A DNA stretch of 64,000 nucleotides from Glycomyces algeriensis (GTDB lineage: Bacteria > Actinomycetota > Actinomycetes > Mycobacteriales > Micromonosporaceae). Below the pieces are notes generated by a model, which searched no databases, was not told where the DNA came from, and was given only the letters and a program-made list of their open reading frames with translations. Shown piece by piece: positions 51,100 through 59,169 of this stretch. The stretch lies in the NCBI RefSeq assembly GCF_027622855.1, contig NZ_JAPZVR010000007.1, forward strand, positions 18,296 through 82,295, read 5' to 3'. The stretch's first letter is position 1, and the number at the start of each line of letters is the position of its first letter. Both the position numbers and the translations under genes were made by a program.

Positions 51100-51765
51100 A
51101 TGAATGCAGTCACTTCAGCCCCTTCAGTCACCCGCGTGAAGCAGTCCGCCACCACCCGCGGACTGCTCGCGTGCGGGGTGATCGCCGGGCCCCTGTTCGT
51201 CGCCACCACGATCGCTCAGGCGGCGACCCGCGACGGGTTCGATCCGGTCGTGCACCCGCTGAGCATGTTGAGCCTCAGCGAACTCGGCTGGATCCAGATC
51301 ACGAATTTCATCGTCTCCGGGCTCCTGGCCCTGCTCGGCGCGGTGGGGTTGCACCGTTCGCTCGGCAGTGGACCGGGGGCGAAGTGGGGTCCGAGGCTGT
51401 TCGGGCTGTACGGGATCGCGCTGGTGTGGGGCGGCGTGTTCGTCGCCGACCCGGCCTTCGGGTACCCGGCCGGGACGCCGGACGGCGCGCCGGCCGAGCA
51501 GAGCTGGCACAGCATTCTGCACGCGTTCGCGGCCCCGGGGGCCGGGATCACGCTGCTGATCGCCGCGTTCGTGTTTGCTCGCCGGTTCGGGCGCGAAGGA
51601 CAGGGCGCCTGGCGCGCCGCCTGCTATGCCGTGGTCGTGCTGGACGTGGTGCTCACCGTGATCGCGATCGTGGTGACGGACTACCGGTTGATGCTCGCCG
51701 GCGGTGCGTCTGTTTGGCTCTGGGCCGCTGCGGTTTCGCTGCAGACGCTCCGCTCGAGCCGCTAG
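51100..51765 (+). CDS. DUF998-family membrane protein
   Basis: 221 residues from ATG 51100 (Shine-Dalgarno GAGGAG). Six predicted helices: GLLACGVIAGPLFVATTIAQ; IQITNFIVSGLLALLGAVGL; LFGLYGIALVWGGVFVADP and later ones. The fold and the loop DPVVHPLSMLSLSELGWIQ are typical of DUF998, an integral membrane family of unknown function. Monocistronic, ended by a hairpin with a short U-run. Confidence 0.85.
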   Translation: MNAVTSAPSVTRVKQSATTRGLLACGVIAGPLFVATTIAQAATRDGFDPVVHPLSMLSLSELGWIQITNFIVSGLLALLGAVGLHRSLGSGPGAKWGPRLFGLYGIALVWGGVFVADPAFGYPAGTPDGAPAEQSWHSILHAFAAPGAGITLLIAAFVFARRFGREGQGAWRAACYAVVVLDVVLTVIAIVVTDYRLMLAGGASVWLWAAAVSLQTLRSSR

Positions 51766-51779
51766 CGCGCAAGGGGAAG

Positions 51780-51810
51780 GGGGCGAGTCGTTTCGGCGGC
51801 TCGCCCCTTT
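51780..51810. terminator. Terminator between DUF998 gene and tetR
   Basis: GGGGCGAG (51780-51787) pairs with CTCGCCCC (51800-51807), followed by TTT on the plus strand. It lies between convergent stops. Confidence 0.75.
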
Positions 51811-51838
51811 CGCTGTACCCACCGGGCGCTTGCGGCGA

Positions 51839-52411
51839 TCAGTCGAGGGTTGCCACAAGTCCTCGGAGGCCCGCGGCGATCTCCTGCGGACCGGGGGCGT
51901 TGTCGGGGTAGGACATCCATTGCATGACGACGCCGCTGACGAGGGCCATCTGGACTGAGCCGACGGTGCGGATCGTCTCGGCGTCGATGGTCTCCTCGAG
52001 CTCGCCGGTGGCGAGGGCGGCCATTGCGGCGGTCGCGCCCGGTTGGCCCTGGGCGTAGACCTCAGCGAGTTCGGGGGTGCGCTGGGCCTGCATGAACAGC
52101 TCGAAGCTCGCCATCCACATCGTCCTGTTGCGCTTGACGTGGTCGATGAGGAGGTTCCAGATCGCCTCGAAGCGCTTGGGGCCCTTCGGCTCGTCGAGCT
52201 TGGCGAGCTGGGCCTGGAGGCCGGCGTCCCAGTCCTCGAGTGAGGAGAAGAGGGCCTGCTGGAGCAGAGCCTCGCGGGAGCCGTAGTGGTAGCCGATCGC
52301 GGCCATGCTCACGCCGGCGGCTGTGGCGATGTCGCGCACCGTGGTGCGGTCGTAGCCCTTCTCGAGCAGGCACTGCTTGGCTCCGTCGAGGAGCGCTTCC
52401 CGGTTTCCCAT
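51839..52411 (-). CDS. TetR-family transcriptional regulator
   Basis: 190 residues from ATG 52411. Helix-turn-helix LLEKGYDRTTVRDIATAAGVSMAAIGYHYGSREALL; the C-terminal domain is typical. It is divergent from the secreted esterase, and the interval has two palindromic TTGCGCAA sites, so it probably represses itself and the esterase. Confidence 0.9.
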   Translation of the reverse strand: MGNREALLDGAKQCLLEKGYDRTTVRDIATAAGVSMAAIGYHYGSREALLQQALFSSLEDWDAGLQAQLAKLDEPKGPKRFEAIWNLLIDHVKRNRTMWMASFELFMQAQRTPELAEVYAQGQPGATAAMAALATGELEETIDAETIRTVGSVQMALVSGVVMQWMSYPDNAPGPQEIAAGLRGLVATLD

Positions 52412-52458
52412 GGCGCCGATCCTAGCAGCGACCTGCACATTTGCCTAGCGCGAACGCC

Positions 52459-52500
52459 TTGCGCAAAATTATTAGGCGATCGCCTTGCACGTTTGCGCAA
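52459..52500. promoter_or_regulatory. Paired palindromic operator, tetR / esterase
   Basis: TTGCGCAA occurs at 52459-52466 and 52493-52500, 34 bp apart, with a repeated CGCCTTGC near each. The segment is AT-richer than its surroundings. It is suitable for a TetR dimer pair regulating both divergent genes; binding is inferred. Confidence 0.6.
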
Positions 52501-52567
52501 ATTTTTGGTACGGTTCTGCCAGACGCGGACGAACCCCGTTCCGCACCACTCGAAAGCGAGCCCCCCA

Positions 52568-54142
52568 ATGGCTTTCCCCAAGACCGCCAAGACCATCGCC
52601 GCCAGCCTCGCCGCCGTCGGCATCACCGCCGCCTCCATCGCGTTCGGCACCGCCACCGCGAACGCGGCCGCCTCCGCCCCGACGCTCGTCGACACCGAGC
52701 TCGGCGCGCTGCAGGGCGCCGCCGCCGAGGGCGTCCGCTCCTGGCTCGGCGTCCCCTACGCCGCACCGCCGGTCGACGAGTTGCGCTGGGCCTCACCCGA
52801 ACCGGCCGAACCGTGGGAGGGCGTTCGTGAAGCCACCGAGTTCGGCAACGCCTGCGCCCAGGGTTCGGCCCCCATGCCCGGCATTCCCAGCATCCACGAG
52901 GACTGCCTCTACCTCAACGTCTACTCGCCCGACTCCAAGCGCGACGACCTGCCCGTCATGGTCTGGTTCCACGGCGGCGGCAACTCGTACGGCGCCGCCG
53001 AGCAGTACGACCCCTCACGACTCGTGACCGACGGCAAGACCGTGGTCGTCACCGTCAACTACCGGCAGGGCGTGTTCGGATCCTTCGCCCACCCCGCCCT
53101 CGACGAAGGCGGCGAGACCACCTCCGGCAACTACGGGCTCGAAGACCAGCAGGCCGCGATGCGCTGGGTCCGGGAGAACGCCGAAGCCTTCGGCGGTAGC
53201 GGCGACAATGTGACCATCTTCGGCGAGTCCGGCGGCGGCTTCGACGTCTGCGCGCACCTCACCTCGCCCACCTCCGAAGGCCTCTTCGACAAGGCGATCA
53301 TGCAGAGCGCCCCGTGCGCATCCCCTTGGGCGCCTTCACGAGAGGAAGGCCAGGACCGTGACATCGCGGTGGCCGAACAGCTCAAGTGCACCGACCTCGA
53401 CGAGGCCGAAGCCTGCCTCCGGGCACTGAAACCGGAGGACCTGAACGCCGCGACGGCGAACGTCCAGGAGTTCCAGCCGGTCGACGGCGGCCCGGTCATG
53501 CCCGTCGCCACCGCCGACGCGATCGCCTCCGGCGCCGTGAACGACGTGCCGGTCCTCACCGGCATCAACCGCGACGAGAACCAGCTCATGACCGGCGGCA
53601 TGGAGGTCCTTACCGGTCACGTGATGACCGCTGACGAGTACTACCCGGCGCTGGAGGCCGCATTCCCCGGGCAGGCCGACGCCGTCGCCGCCCAGTACCC
53701 GCTCAGCGACTACGAGAACCCGGCGAAGGCCCTCGCCGCCGCGCAGACCGACGCCTACTGGGCCGCGAACCTCTCGGCCACTGTGGACGTGCTCGCCGAG
53801 CAGGTGCCGACCTACGCCTACGAGATGTCGGCCAGCAGCACCCCGTACTTCAACGACTTCCAGGCCCCCTCGTGGGAGATGGACGCCTTCCACATGGTCG
53901 ACGTAGCCTTCCTGTTCGACACCACGATCTTCGCCGAGCGCAGCGCCGAGGTCGAACCCCTGGCGGACCGGATGGTCAAGGCCTGGAGCACCTTCGCCCG
54001 CACCGGTGACCCCGACGGCCGCGGCCGCTGGACCGAGGCCGACGGCGGCGACCGCGTCCGCCAGCTCACCCCCGAGGGTGCCCGGACCATCGACTTCGCC
54101 GACGAGCACCACCTGGAGTTCTGGAAGTCCCTGAACGCCTGA
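52568..54142 (+). CDS. Secreted type B carboxylesterase
   Basis: 524 residues with a cleavable signal peptide (AASLAAVGITAASIAFGTATANA, cut near 33). Alpha/beta hydrolase of the carboxylesterase/lipase family: oxyanion loop HGGG (135-138), nucleophile Ser in GESGGG (S221; most members have GESAGG), acid in GINRDENQLM and catalytic His in AFHMVDVAFLF. Early family blocks are LGVPYAAPP and EDCLYLNVYSP. Extracellular esterase, substrate unknown, divergent from its probable repressor. Confidence 0.93.
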   Translation: MAFPKTAKTIAASLAAVGITAASIAFGTATANAAASAPTLVDTELGALQGAAAEGVRSWLGVPYAAPPVDELRWASPEPAEPWEGVREATEFGNACAQGSAPMPGIPSIHEDCLYLNVYSPDSKRDDLPVMVWFHGGGNSYGAAEQYDPSRLVTDGKTVVVTVNYRQGVFGSFAHPALDEGGETTSGNYGLEDQQAAMRWVRENAEAFGGSGDNVTIFGESGGGFDVCAHLTSPTSEGLFDKAIMQSAPCASPWAPSREEGQDRDIAVAEQLKCTDLDEAEACLRALKPEDLNAATANVQEFQPVDGGPVMPVATADAIASGAVNDVPVLTGINRDENQLMTGGMEVLTGHVMTADEYYPALEAAFPGQADAVAAQYPLSDYENPAKALAAAQTDAYWAANLSATVDVLAEQVPTYAYEMSASSTPYFNDFQAPSWEMDAFHMVDVAFLFDTTIFAERSAEVEPLADRMVKAWSTFARTGDPDGRGRWTEADGGDRVRQLTPEGARTIDFADEHHLEFWKSLNA

Positions 54143-54158
54143 CCGACGAGACGTAGCG

Positions 54159-54185
54159 GGGCGCGAGGCCGATGGCCTCGCGCCC
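54159..54185 (+). terminator. Perfect 12 bp hairpin after the esterase
   Basis: GGGCGCGAGGCC, loop GAT, then its complement, 17 bp past the esterase stop. No U-tract. Confidence 0.7.
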
Positions 54186-54467
54186 GTCCGCATACTCCGG
54201 ATGGCGGACCGGCTGCGACCGAGCAAGTCGCGCAGTGACAGCCGGGCGGTGCCCGCAGCGATTCGATGCGGTCACCGGCTCATCGACGGCCTTCGCCGAC
54301 ATCACCGCTCAAGGCCGCGCGGATGCGCGGGGACGGTTTCGGATCAGGCCTACCGAGGACTCCGGTGCCGGTGGACACGGCCGTGGCGGCGTCGGTCAAC
54401 GAAGGCACTAGGAGTTCCGTGCGGTCCCACTGGCTCTGCAGGCCCTCGGGATGCATCCGTTGCCAGC
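54186..54467. other. Interval with no gene seen
   Basis: Short shadow frames only. It lies between the esterase terminator and the convergent SUMF1-like gene. Confidence 0.45.
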
Positions 54468-55322
54468 TCAGCGCGACGCGTTGCGGGCCAGGCGGAAGCC
54501 GAGGTCGTCGATGCGGAGGGTGGGCATGGTGCGGCGGCGCACGCCCGCTCGGCAGGACCAGTGCTCGTCGAACCAGCCGCCGCCCTTGATCACCCGGTAG
54601 TCCCGGTAGACCTCGGCGTCGTAGACGTCATAGCACCACTCCCAGGCGTTGCCGAGCATGTCGTACAGGCCCCAGGCGTTGGCCGCCAGTTCGCCGCCGC
54701 GATGCAGGCGCTCGCCGGAATTGCCGCGGTACCAGGCGATCTCGTCGAGTTCGCCGTAGCGGGGGCCGGTGGTCCCGGCCCGGCAGGCGTACTCCCACTC
54801 GGCTTCGGTGGGCAGCCGGTACCCGTCAGCGGTGCGGTCCCACACGACCGCCTCGCTCCCGGAGCCCGCGCTTGTCCTGCTCCACCCCAGCTCGGCACTG
54901 CTCGCATTGCTCCCGCCGGATTTGGCCGTGTCTGCTTCGGCGATGTCGGCTCCGGGCACTCGATCGGCTTCGGCGATGTCCGCTCCGTTGACCTGGCCCG
55001 TTTCGGCGCTGCTCGCTCGGGGTGCTCCGCCCGCTTCGGCTTCGATCGCCGACTCCTCGCCGGTGATCGCGTAGGCAGGTCGCAGGCCCTCCTGCTCGGA
55101 GAGCCGGTTGCAGAACCGGACGGCGTCGAACCAGGACGTGCTCGTCGCGGGAAGCAGGTCGTCGCCGTTCTCGGCCCCGGTGATCTCGATGCCGAACGCC
55201 TCACCGATCGCGCGGCGCGTGACCTGCAAGGGCGACAGCAGGAACGGTGCGATCTCCACCGTCCAGCTCCGCTCAGTGCGCCGATCGGTGATGGTCACGG
55301 TCCCGGCCTCGATCATCTGCAT
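54468..55322 (-). CDS. SUMF1/formylglycine-generating enzyme-like protein with a repeat insert
   Basis: 284 residues. FGE-sulfatase domain: early TSWFDAVRFCNRLSEQEGL, then YRLPTEAEWEYACRAGT, NAWGLYDMLGNAWEWCYDVY and the end WSCRAGVRRRT...GFRLAR. These are the family hallmarks. In the middle, about residues 90-160, is an A/G/S/E-rich insert with NGADIAEAD and PGADIAEAD that typical members lack. C-terminal Cys positions (WSCRAG) are present, but FGE's second copper-binding Cys is not obvious. Members include sulfatase maturases, EgtB and uncharacterised proteins. The role here is unknown. Confidence 0.8.
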   Translation of the reverse strand: MQMIEAGTVTITDRRTERSWTVEIAPFLLSPLQVTRRAIGEAFGIEITGAENGDDLLPATSTSWFDAVRFCNRLSEQEGLRPAYAITGEESAIEAEAGGAPRASSAETGQVNGADIAEADRVPGADIAEADTAKSGGSNASSAELGWSRTSAGSGSEAVVWDRTADGYRLPTEAEWEYACRAGTTGPRYGELDEIAWYRGNSGERLHRGGELAANAWGLYDMLGNAWEWCYDVYDAEVYRDYRVIKGGGWFDEHWSCRAGVRRRTMPTLRIDDLGFRLARNASR

Positions 55323-55812
55323 CGCCGAATCCTAAGCGCCTCGCGCGGGAGCCGCACTCGGGCGAGGGCTGATGTGCAGCTGTTTCGGTGGCAGAGCTGC
55401 GGTTTCGCCCTTCAGGGCCGCAGTTCTCAGCATCACCGCCGTTAGAGCCTCGCCGCGATCCTCGAGCGCGGCCCGGTCTACTCGACCGCAATGCATCCGG
55501 CATCAGCGAAGCCAAGCGCGCCATCGAGGTTGCACTCGGCCTCCGGCTTCCCGACGCTGGCGGGCCACTCGTGCCTGCGGCTTCCCCACGCCCGCGGACG
55601 GCTCGGCCCTGACCAGGGCTCTTGCCCGCACGGGCCGGCGACTGGCCGGTCCTCCCTCCTGTGGTTCCCGCGCTGAGCCGGCGGCCGGCGGCCAGTATCC
55701 GGCGAGCAGCCTCCGTGATCCGGGCCACTTGACGGGATTCGCTGTCACGTTCGCTCCGTGCCGCGGTTCAACCGGATGTCAGCGTCACCGCGAACCGAAC
55801 CGGAGCACTCCC
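55323..55812. other. 490 bp interval, no gene seen
   Basis: Frames exist on both strands, but none has a recognised domain, good start or ordered composition. Promoters of the two divergent genes must be here; I found no convincing elements. Confidence 0.45.
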
Positions 55813-56160
55813 ATGACCATCGCCCACATCATCGTCACCATCGCCGCCGCGCTCTGGGTGGGCTTCTCGGCCTACTCGATCCTCACCAAGGCCGCCTTCG
55901 TGGTCGAGCCCCTGCAGAGCTACGGCGTGCCGCAGTCGTGGTGGCCCTGGCTCGGCCTCGCCAAGGCCGCCGGTGCGCTCGGCCTCATCGTCGGCCTGTT
56001 CGTCCCGTTCATCGGCGTGGCCGCCGCCGTCGGCATCATCCTCTATTTCCTCGGCGCGATCGTCACCGTGCTGCGGGCCCGCTCGTACGCCACGGTCCTC
56101 TACCCGGTCCTGTACCTGATCCCGGCCGCCGCCGCGCTCATCCTCGGGGCCCTGGCCTGA
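55813..56160 (+). CDS. DoxX-family membrane protein
   Basis: 115 residues from ATG 55813. Four hydrophobic helices with a short conserved loop (GVPQSWWPWLGLAKAAGALGL) typical of the small DoxX-like family. No further function can be read. Integral membrane. Monocistronic. Confidence 0.85.
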   Translation: MTIAHIIVTIAAALWVGFSAYSILTKAAFVVEPLQSYGVPQSWWPWLGLAKAAGALGLIVGLFVPFIGVAAAVGIILYFLGAIVTVLRARSYATVLYPVLYLIPAAAALILGALA

Positions 56161-56278
56161 ACCTCCGGCCGACCTGCCTCCTCTCTGCGCCGCAGCGAGA
56201 CCGCCGCGATCGCTCTCACCTGCGACGGCATCGCCGCGCACACTCTCGGCGCTGCAGCACCGCCGACCCCTAGCCGAT

Positions 56279-56303
56279 CGGGCCCGCGCCGAGCGCGGGC
56301 CCG
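56279..56303. terminator. Hairpin between convergent genes
   Basis: CGGGCCCGCGC, loop CGA, then its complement. It lies 13 bp from the stop of the minus-strand gene (56316) and about 120 bp after the DoxX stop. Confidence 0.75.
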
Positions 56304-56315
56304 TTCCCGTGTGAC

Positions 56316-56786
56316 CTACTTCTGCCACTGCTCTGCGAAGGAGACGCCGACCTTCGGGTTGCCGATCAGCGCCAGCGGAATGAAGTACCCGATCTGGCCG
56401 AGCACGGCCGTGAGGACGGTGAGTTCCTTGTCGCTGAAGTGCTTCGCGGCTTCGTCGAACAGCTCGTCGCTGACGCGCTCGCCGGTCGGGTTGGGGGTGT
56501 GCACGGCCTCGGTGATGGCGAGTGCGGCCCGCTCTGCCTCGGTGAAGAACGGCGAGGTGCGCCAGGTGGCTACGGCGCCGAGACGCTCGAGGGTGTCCTC
56601 GGAGTCGCCGAGCTGGCGGGCGGTGAAATAGGAGCTGCCCACGAGCTGGCCGACGCGCAGGCCGACGAGGTTGACGAGGGTCTTCGGCAGCACGCCTTCC
56701 TCGTTCACGCGGTTGACGGCCGCGGCGATCTCGCCGATGACGGGGAGGTGCTGGACGGGGTTCTCGATGCGGGGGTAGGTGCTCAT
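56316..56786 (-). CDS. Carboxymuconolactone decarboxylase-like protein
   Basis: 156 residues. AhpD/CMD-like all-helical fold: VNLVGLRVGQLVGSSYFTARQLGDSEDTLERLGAVATWRTSPFFTEAERAALAITEAV. The usual redox C-x-x-C is replaced by S-S-Y-F, so it cannot be an AhpD-type peroxidase and may be a decarboxylase-like or structural member. ATG 56786 with Shine-Dalgarno AAAGGAA. Monocistronic. Confidence 0.85.
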   Translation of the reverse strand: MSTYPRIENPVQHLPVIGEIAAAVNRVNEEGVLPKTLVNLVGLRVGQLVGSSYFTARQLGDSEDTLERLGAVATWRTSPFFTEAERAALAITEAVHTPNPTGERVSDELFDEAAKHFSDKELTVLTAVLGQIGYFIPLALIGNPKVGVSFAEQWQK

Positions 56787-56882
56787 CGCGGTGTTCCTTT
56801 CGGGTTGGGCGGTTACACCACAAGGACGAAAGCCGGGCCGGGAGTGTGACCGCCGGGTCCCACGAAAGGGATGAGTCGCGCG

Positions 56883-57758
56883 TCACATGGAGGCGAGTTC
56901 GCGAACGACCTCGACGAACCCGCGCACGAGCGGCGAGTCGTCGTTCCCGCGCCAGGCCAGGGCGACCCGCAGCGGCTCGGCATCGGTGAGCGGCACCCAC
57001 ACCAGGTCGGGCCGGGCGTAGTAGGCGGCCATGCTCTGCGGCGCGAAGCAGATCGCGGCGCCCGCGGCGACCTGCTCGAGCATCTCCTCGACGTTGTCGT
57101 TCTGCGGTCCCCACAGGGGCTCCGAGCCGTCCGGGCGCGGGTTGACGGCCCACCAGTCGACCCACGGCCGAGGCGCCTTGTCCGTCCACATGAGCGGTTC
57201 GCCGTTGGTCTCGACCACGCTCACGCCCTCGCGCGCGGCGAGCCGGTGCCCGACGGGGAGGCCCACGACGCGCGGCTCGGTGTGGACCACGATGCTCCGG
57301 CAGCCGGTGAGATCGGCTGGGAGCCAGACGAAAGCAACGTCGACCTGGCCTTCCCGCAGCGCCGCCGCCTCACCGCCCCAGTCGAACCGCTTGGGCCCGA
57401 CGCGCACATTCGGGCGGCGGCGTGCGAATTCGGCGCGGGCCCGCGTGGTCAGCTCGCCGGCGCCGCTCGCCTCGAAGCCGACTCGGAGCAGCTGTCCGTG
57501 ACGGTGCCGATCCGCCACTGCCGCAACTCGATCGGCCGCCGCGACCGCTTCGGCGGCCGCGTCCAGCACCTCGCGTCCGGCTGCTGTCGGGACGACGCCC
57601 GCCGGAGTCCTGTCGAAGATCCGCAGACCCAGCTCGGTCTCGAACTGCTTGAGCGCGTACGAGAGCGCGGGCTGGCTCACGTACAGCGCCTTCGCCGCCC
57701 GCCCGAGGTTCCCGTACTCGGCAATCGCCGTCATGTACCGCAGCTGCCGCAACTCCAT
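56883..57758 (-). CDS. LysR-family transcriptional regulator
   Basis: 291 residues from ATG 57758 (MELRQLRYMTAIAEYGNLGRAAKALYVSQPALSYALKQFE, the classic LysR helix-turn-helix), then a type-2 periplasmic-binding-like effector domain. It is divergent from a short-chain dehydrogenase. A perfect palindrome lies 7 bp upstream of its start. It probably regulates the SDR and represses itself; the effector is unknown. Confidence 0.92.
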   Translation of the reverse strand: MELRQLRYMTAIAEYGNLGRAAKALYVSQPALSYALKQFETELGLRIFDRTPAGVVPTAAGREVLDAAAEAVAAADRVAAVADRHRHGQLLRVGFEASGAGELTTRARAEFARRRPNVRVGPKRFDWGGEAAALREGQVDVAFVWLPADLTGCRSIVVHTEPRVVGLPVGHRLAAREGVSVVETNGEPLMWTDKAPRPWVDWWAVNPRPDGSEPLWGPQNDNVEEMLEQVAAGAAICFAPQSMAAYYARPDLVWVPLTDAEPLRVALAWRGNDDSPLVRGFVEVVRELASM

Positions 57759-57765
57759 CCAGCGA

Positions 57766-57784
57766 TCATAAACAGCGTTTATGA
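57766..57784. promoter_or_regulatory. Perfect palindromic operator, lysR / SDR
   Basis: TCATAAAC-AGC-GTTTATGA: two 8 bp arms and a 3-base spacer, AT-rich in a GC-rich genome, 7 bp upstream of lysR and about 80 bp upstream of the SDR. It contains the T-N11-A form of LysR boxes. Confidence 0.75.
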
Positions 57785-57863
57785 CGTCTTCCGATTCCGG
57801 TATTGGACGCACCCGTTCATCAAGGGGGATAAAGGAACCGCACACCGCAATGGAAGGAACACC

Positions 57864-58721
57864 ATGAACGACAACCCCACTCGCACCGCCGAAGGCCGCG
57901 TCTGGCTGATCACCGGCACCTCCTCAGGCTTCGGCCGCGCCATCGCCGAAGCCGCCCTCGCGGCCGGCGACACCGTGATCGCCACCGCCCGCAAGCCCGA
58001 GACCTTGGACGACCTGGCCGCCGCCCACCCGGGCCGGGCGATCCCCGTGGCGCTCGACGTCACCGACCCCGCGCAGATCAAGGCGGTCGTGGCCGAGGCC
58101 GTGCTCTGGTACGGCCGCATCGACGTCCTGGTCAACAATGCCGGGCGCGGGCACATCGGCGCGGTCGAGGAGACCACCGACGCCGAACTCCGCTCCCTCA
58201 TGGACCTGCACTTCTTCGGCCCCGCCGACCTGGTCCGGGCCGTCCTGCCGCACATGCGCGCCCAGGGCAGCGGCGCGATCGTGCAGTTCAGCAGCATGGG
58301 CGGGCGCATGTCGTTCCCCGGCGTGGGCGCCTACTCGGCCACGAAGCACGCGCTGGAAGGACTGAGCGAGGCGCTCGTCGCGGAGGTCGCGCCGCACGGC
58401 ATCGACGTGCTCGTCGTCGAACCGGGCGCGTTCCGGACCGGCCTGACCGGCGGCTCGCAGTCGGTCTCGGCGCCGCTCGAGGCGTACGAGGGGACCGTGG
58501 GGCCCTTCAGGACCGCGTTCCCGGACTCGAACGGCAAGGAGCCGGGCGATCCGGCGAAGGCCGCCGCCGCAGTCCTCGAGGCCTTTGCGGCCGAGCAGGT
58601 CCCGCTGCGGCTGGTACTGGGCAACGACGCGGCCGATGCGATCGGTGCGGAGCTGAAGTCCCAGACCGAGGAGCTCGCGGCGTGGGAGCACGTCTCCCGC
58701 GGCACCGACTTCGACGCTTAG
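57864..58721 (+). CDS. Classical short-chain dehydrogenase/reductase
   Basis: 285 residues from ATG 57864 (Shine-Dalgarno GGAAGGAA). TGTSSGFG cofactor loop, NNAGRG, catalytic Ser in QFSSMGGR and Tyr/Lys in YSATKHALEG. An oxidoreductase using NAD(P)H, of the subgroup whose C-terminus ends with AWEHVSRGTDFDA-like motifs. Substrate unknown. Probably under LysR control. Confidence 0.93.
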   Translation: MNDNPTRTAEGRVWLITGTSSGFGRAIAEAALAAGDTVIATARKPETLDDLAAAHPGRAIPVALDVTDPAQIKAVVAEAVLWYGRIDVLVNNAGRGHIGAVEETTDAELRSLMDLHFFGPADLVRAVLPHMRAQGSGAIVQFSSMGGRMSFPGVGAYSATKHALEGLSEALVAEVAPHGIDVLVVEPGAFRTGLTGGSQSVSAPLEAYEGTVGPFRTAFPDSNGKEPGDPAKAAAAVLEAFAAEQVPLRLVLGNDAADAIGAELKSQTEELAAWEHVSRGTDFDA

Positions 58722-58723
58722 CT

Positions 58724-58767
58724 TTCGGCGTCCGCCGGTGATGCCGGCATTACCGGCGGACGCCGAA
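58724..58767. terminator. Perfect 16 bp hairpin overlapping a convergent stop codon
   Basis: TTCGGCGTCCGCCGGT (58724-58739) pairs with 58752-58767. The 12-base loop is itself palindromic (GCCGGC). It starts 2 bp after the SDR stop and covers the last codons of the minus-strand membrane gene. Confidence 0.8.
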
Positions 58768-59169
58768 CAGCCAGCGCCAGCGCGGGAGTTCCGCGATGAG
58801 GCTCGCGATCGTCAACGCGCTCAATGCGGCGGCGCCCCACCAGGGCCAGGCGATCCAGGCGGCGGCGACGCCGCCGGCCATGGTCGCGGCAAGGATCGCG
58901 ACGGTCACCCAGCCGGGCACGGGGACCATGGCCTGCGGTTTGTCGCCGGGTGTGGCGTAAACCGTGGGGAGGGCGATCGAGGCGAGCACGACGGCGATCG
59001 CGAGGGGTATGGAGATCTGGGCGAAGGCCATGCCGATGGCGGCCCAGGCGGCGATCTCGGTGAGGAAGCGGAGCGCGGCGGCCTTGCGGCGGAGGGGCGA
59101 GGCCGCGCCGATTTCGTGACCGAGGGGCGCCGCCGAAGCGTTTACTGCGCCGGGCTCATCGAAAGTCAT
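58750..59169 (-). CDS. Four-helix membrane protein (YrdB/DUF2568-like)
   Basis: 139 residues from ATG 59169. About four hydrophobic helices (FLTEIAAWAAIGMAFAQISIPLA, AVVLASIALPTVY, VTVAILAATMAGGVAAAWIAW) with a short conserved PLAIAVVLASIALPTVYATPGD. GC-rich like the rest of the genome. Its start codon overlaps the stop of the low-GC hipA gene (ATGA), so the cassette upstream joins it exactly at its first codon. The family name is from appearance only. Confidence 0.7.
   Translation of the reverse strand: MTFDEPGAVNASAAPLGHEIGAASPLRRKAAALRFLTEIAAWAAIGMAFAQISIPLAIAVVLASIALPTVYATPGDKPQAMVPVPGWVTVAILAATMAGGVAAAWIAWPWWGAAALSALTIASLIAELPRWRWLFGVRR

Noticed and set aside
55273-55728. 151-residue minus-strand ORF between SUMF1-like and DoxX genes
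   Set aside because: R/G/S-rich, no domain, poor start, and it overlaps the conserved start of the SUMF1-like gene.
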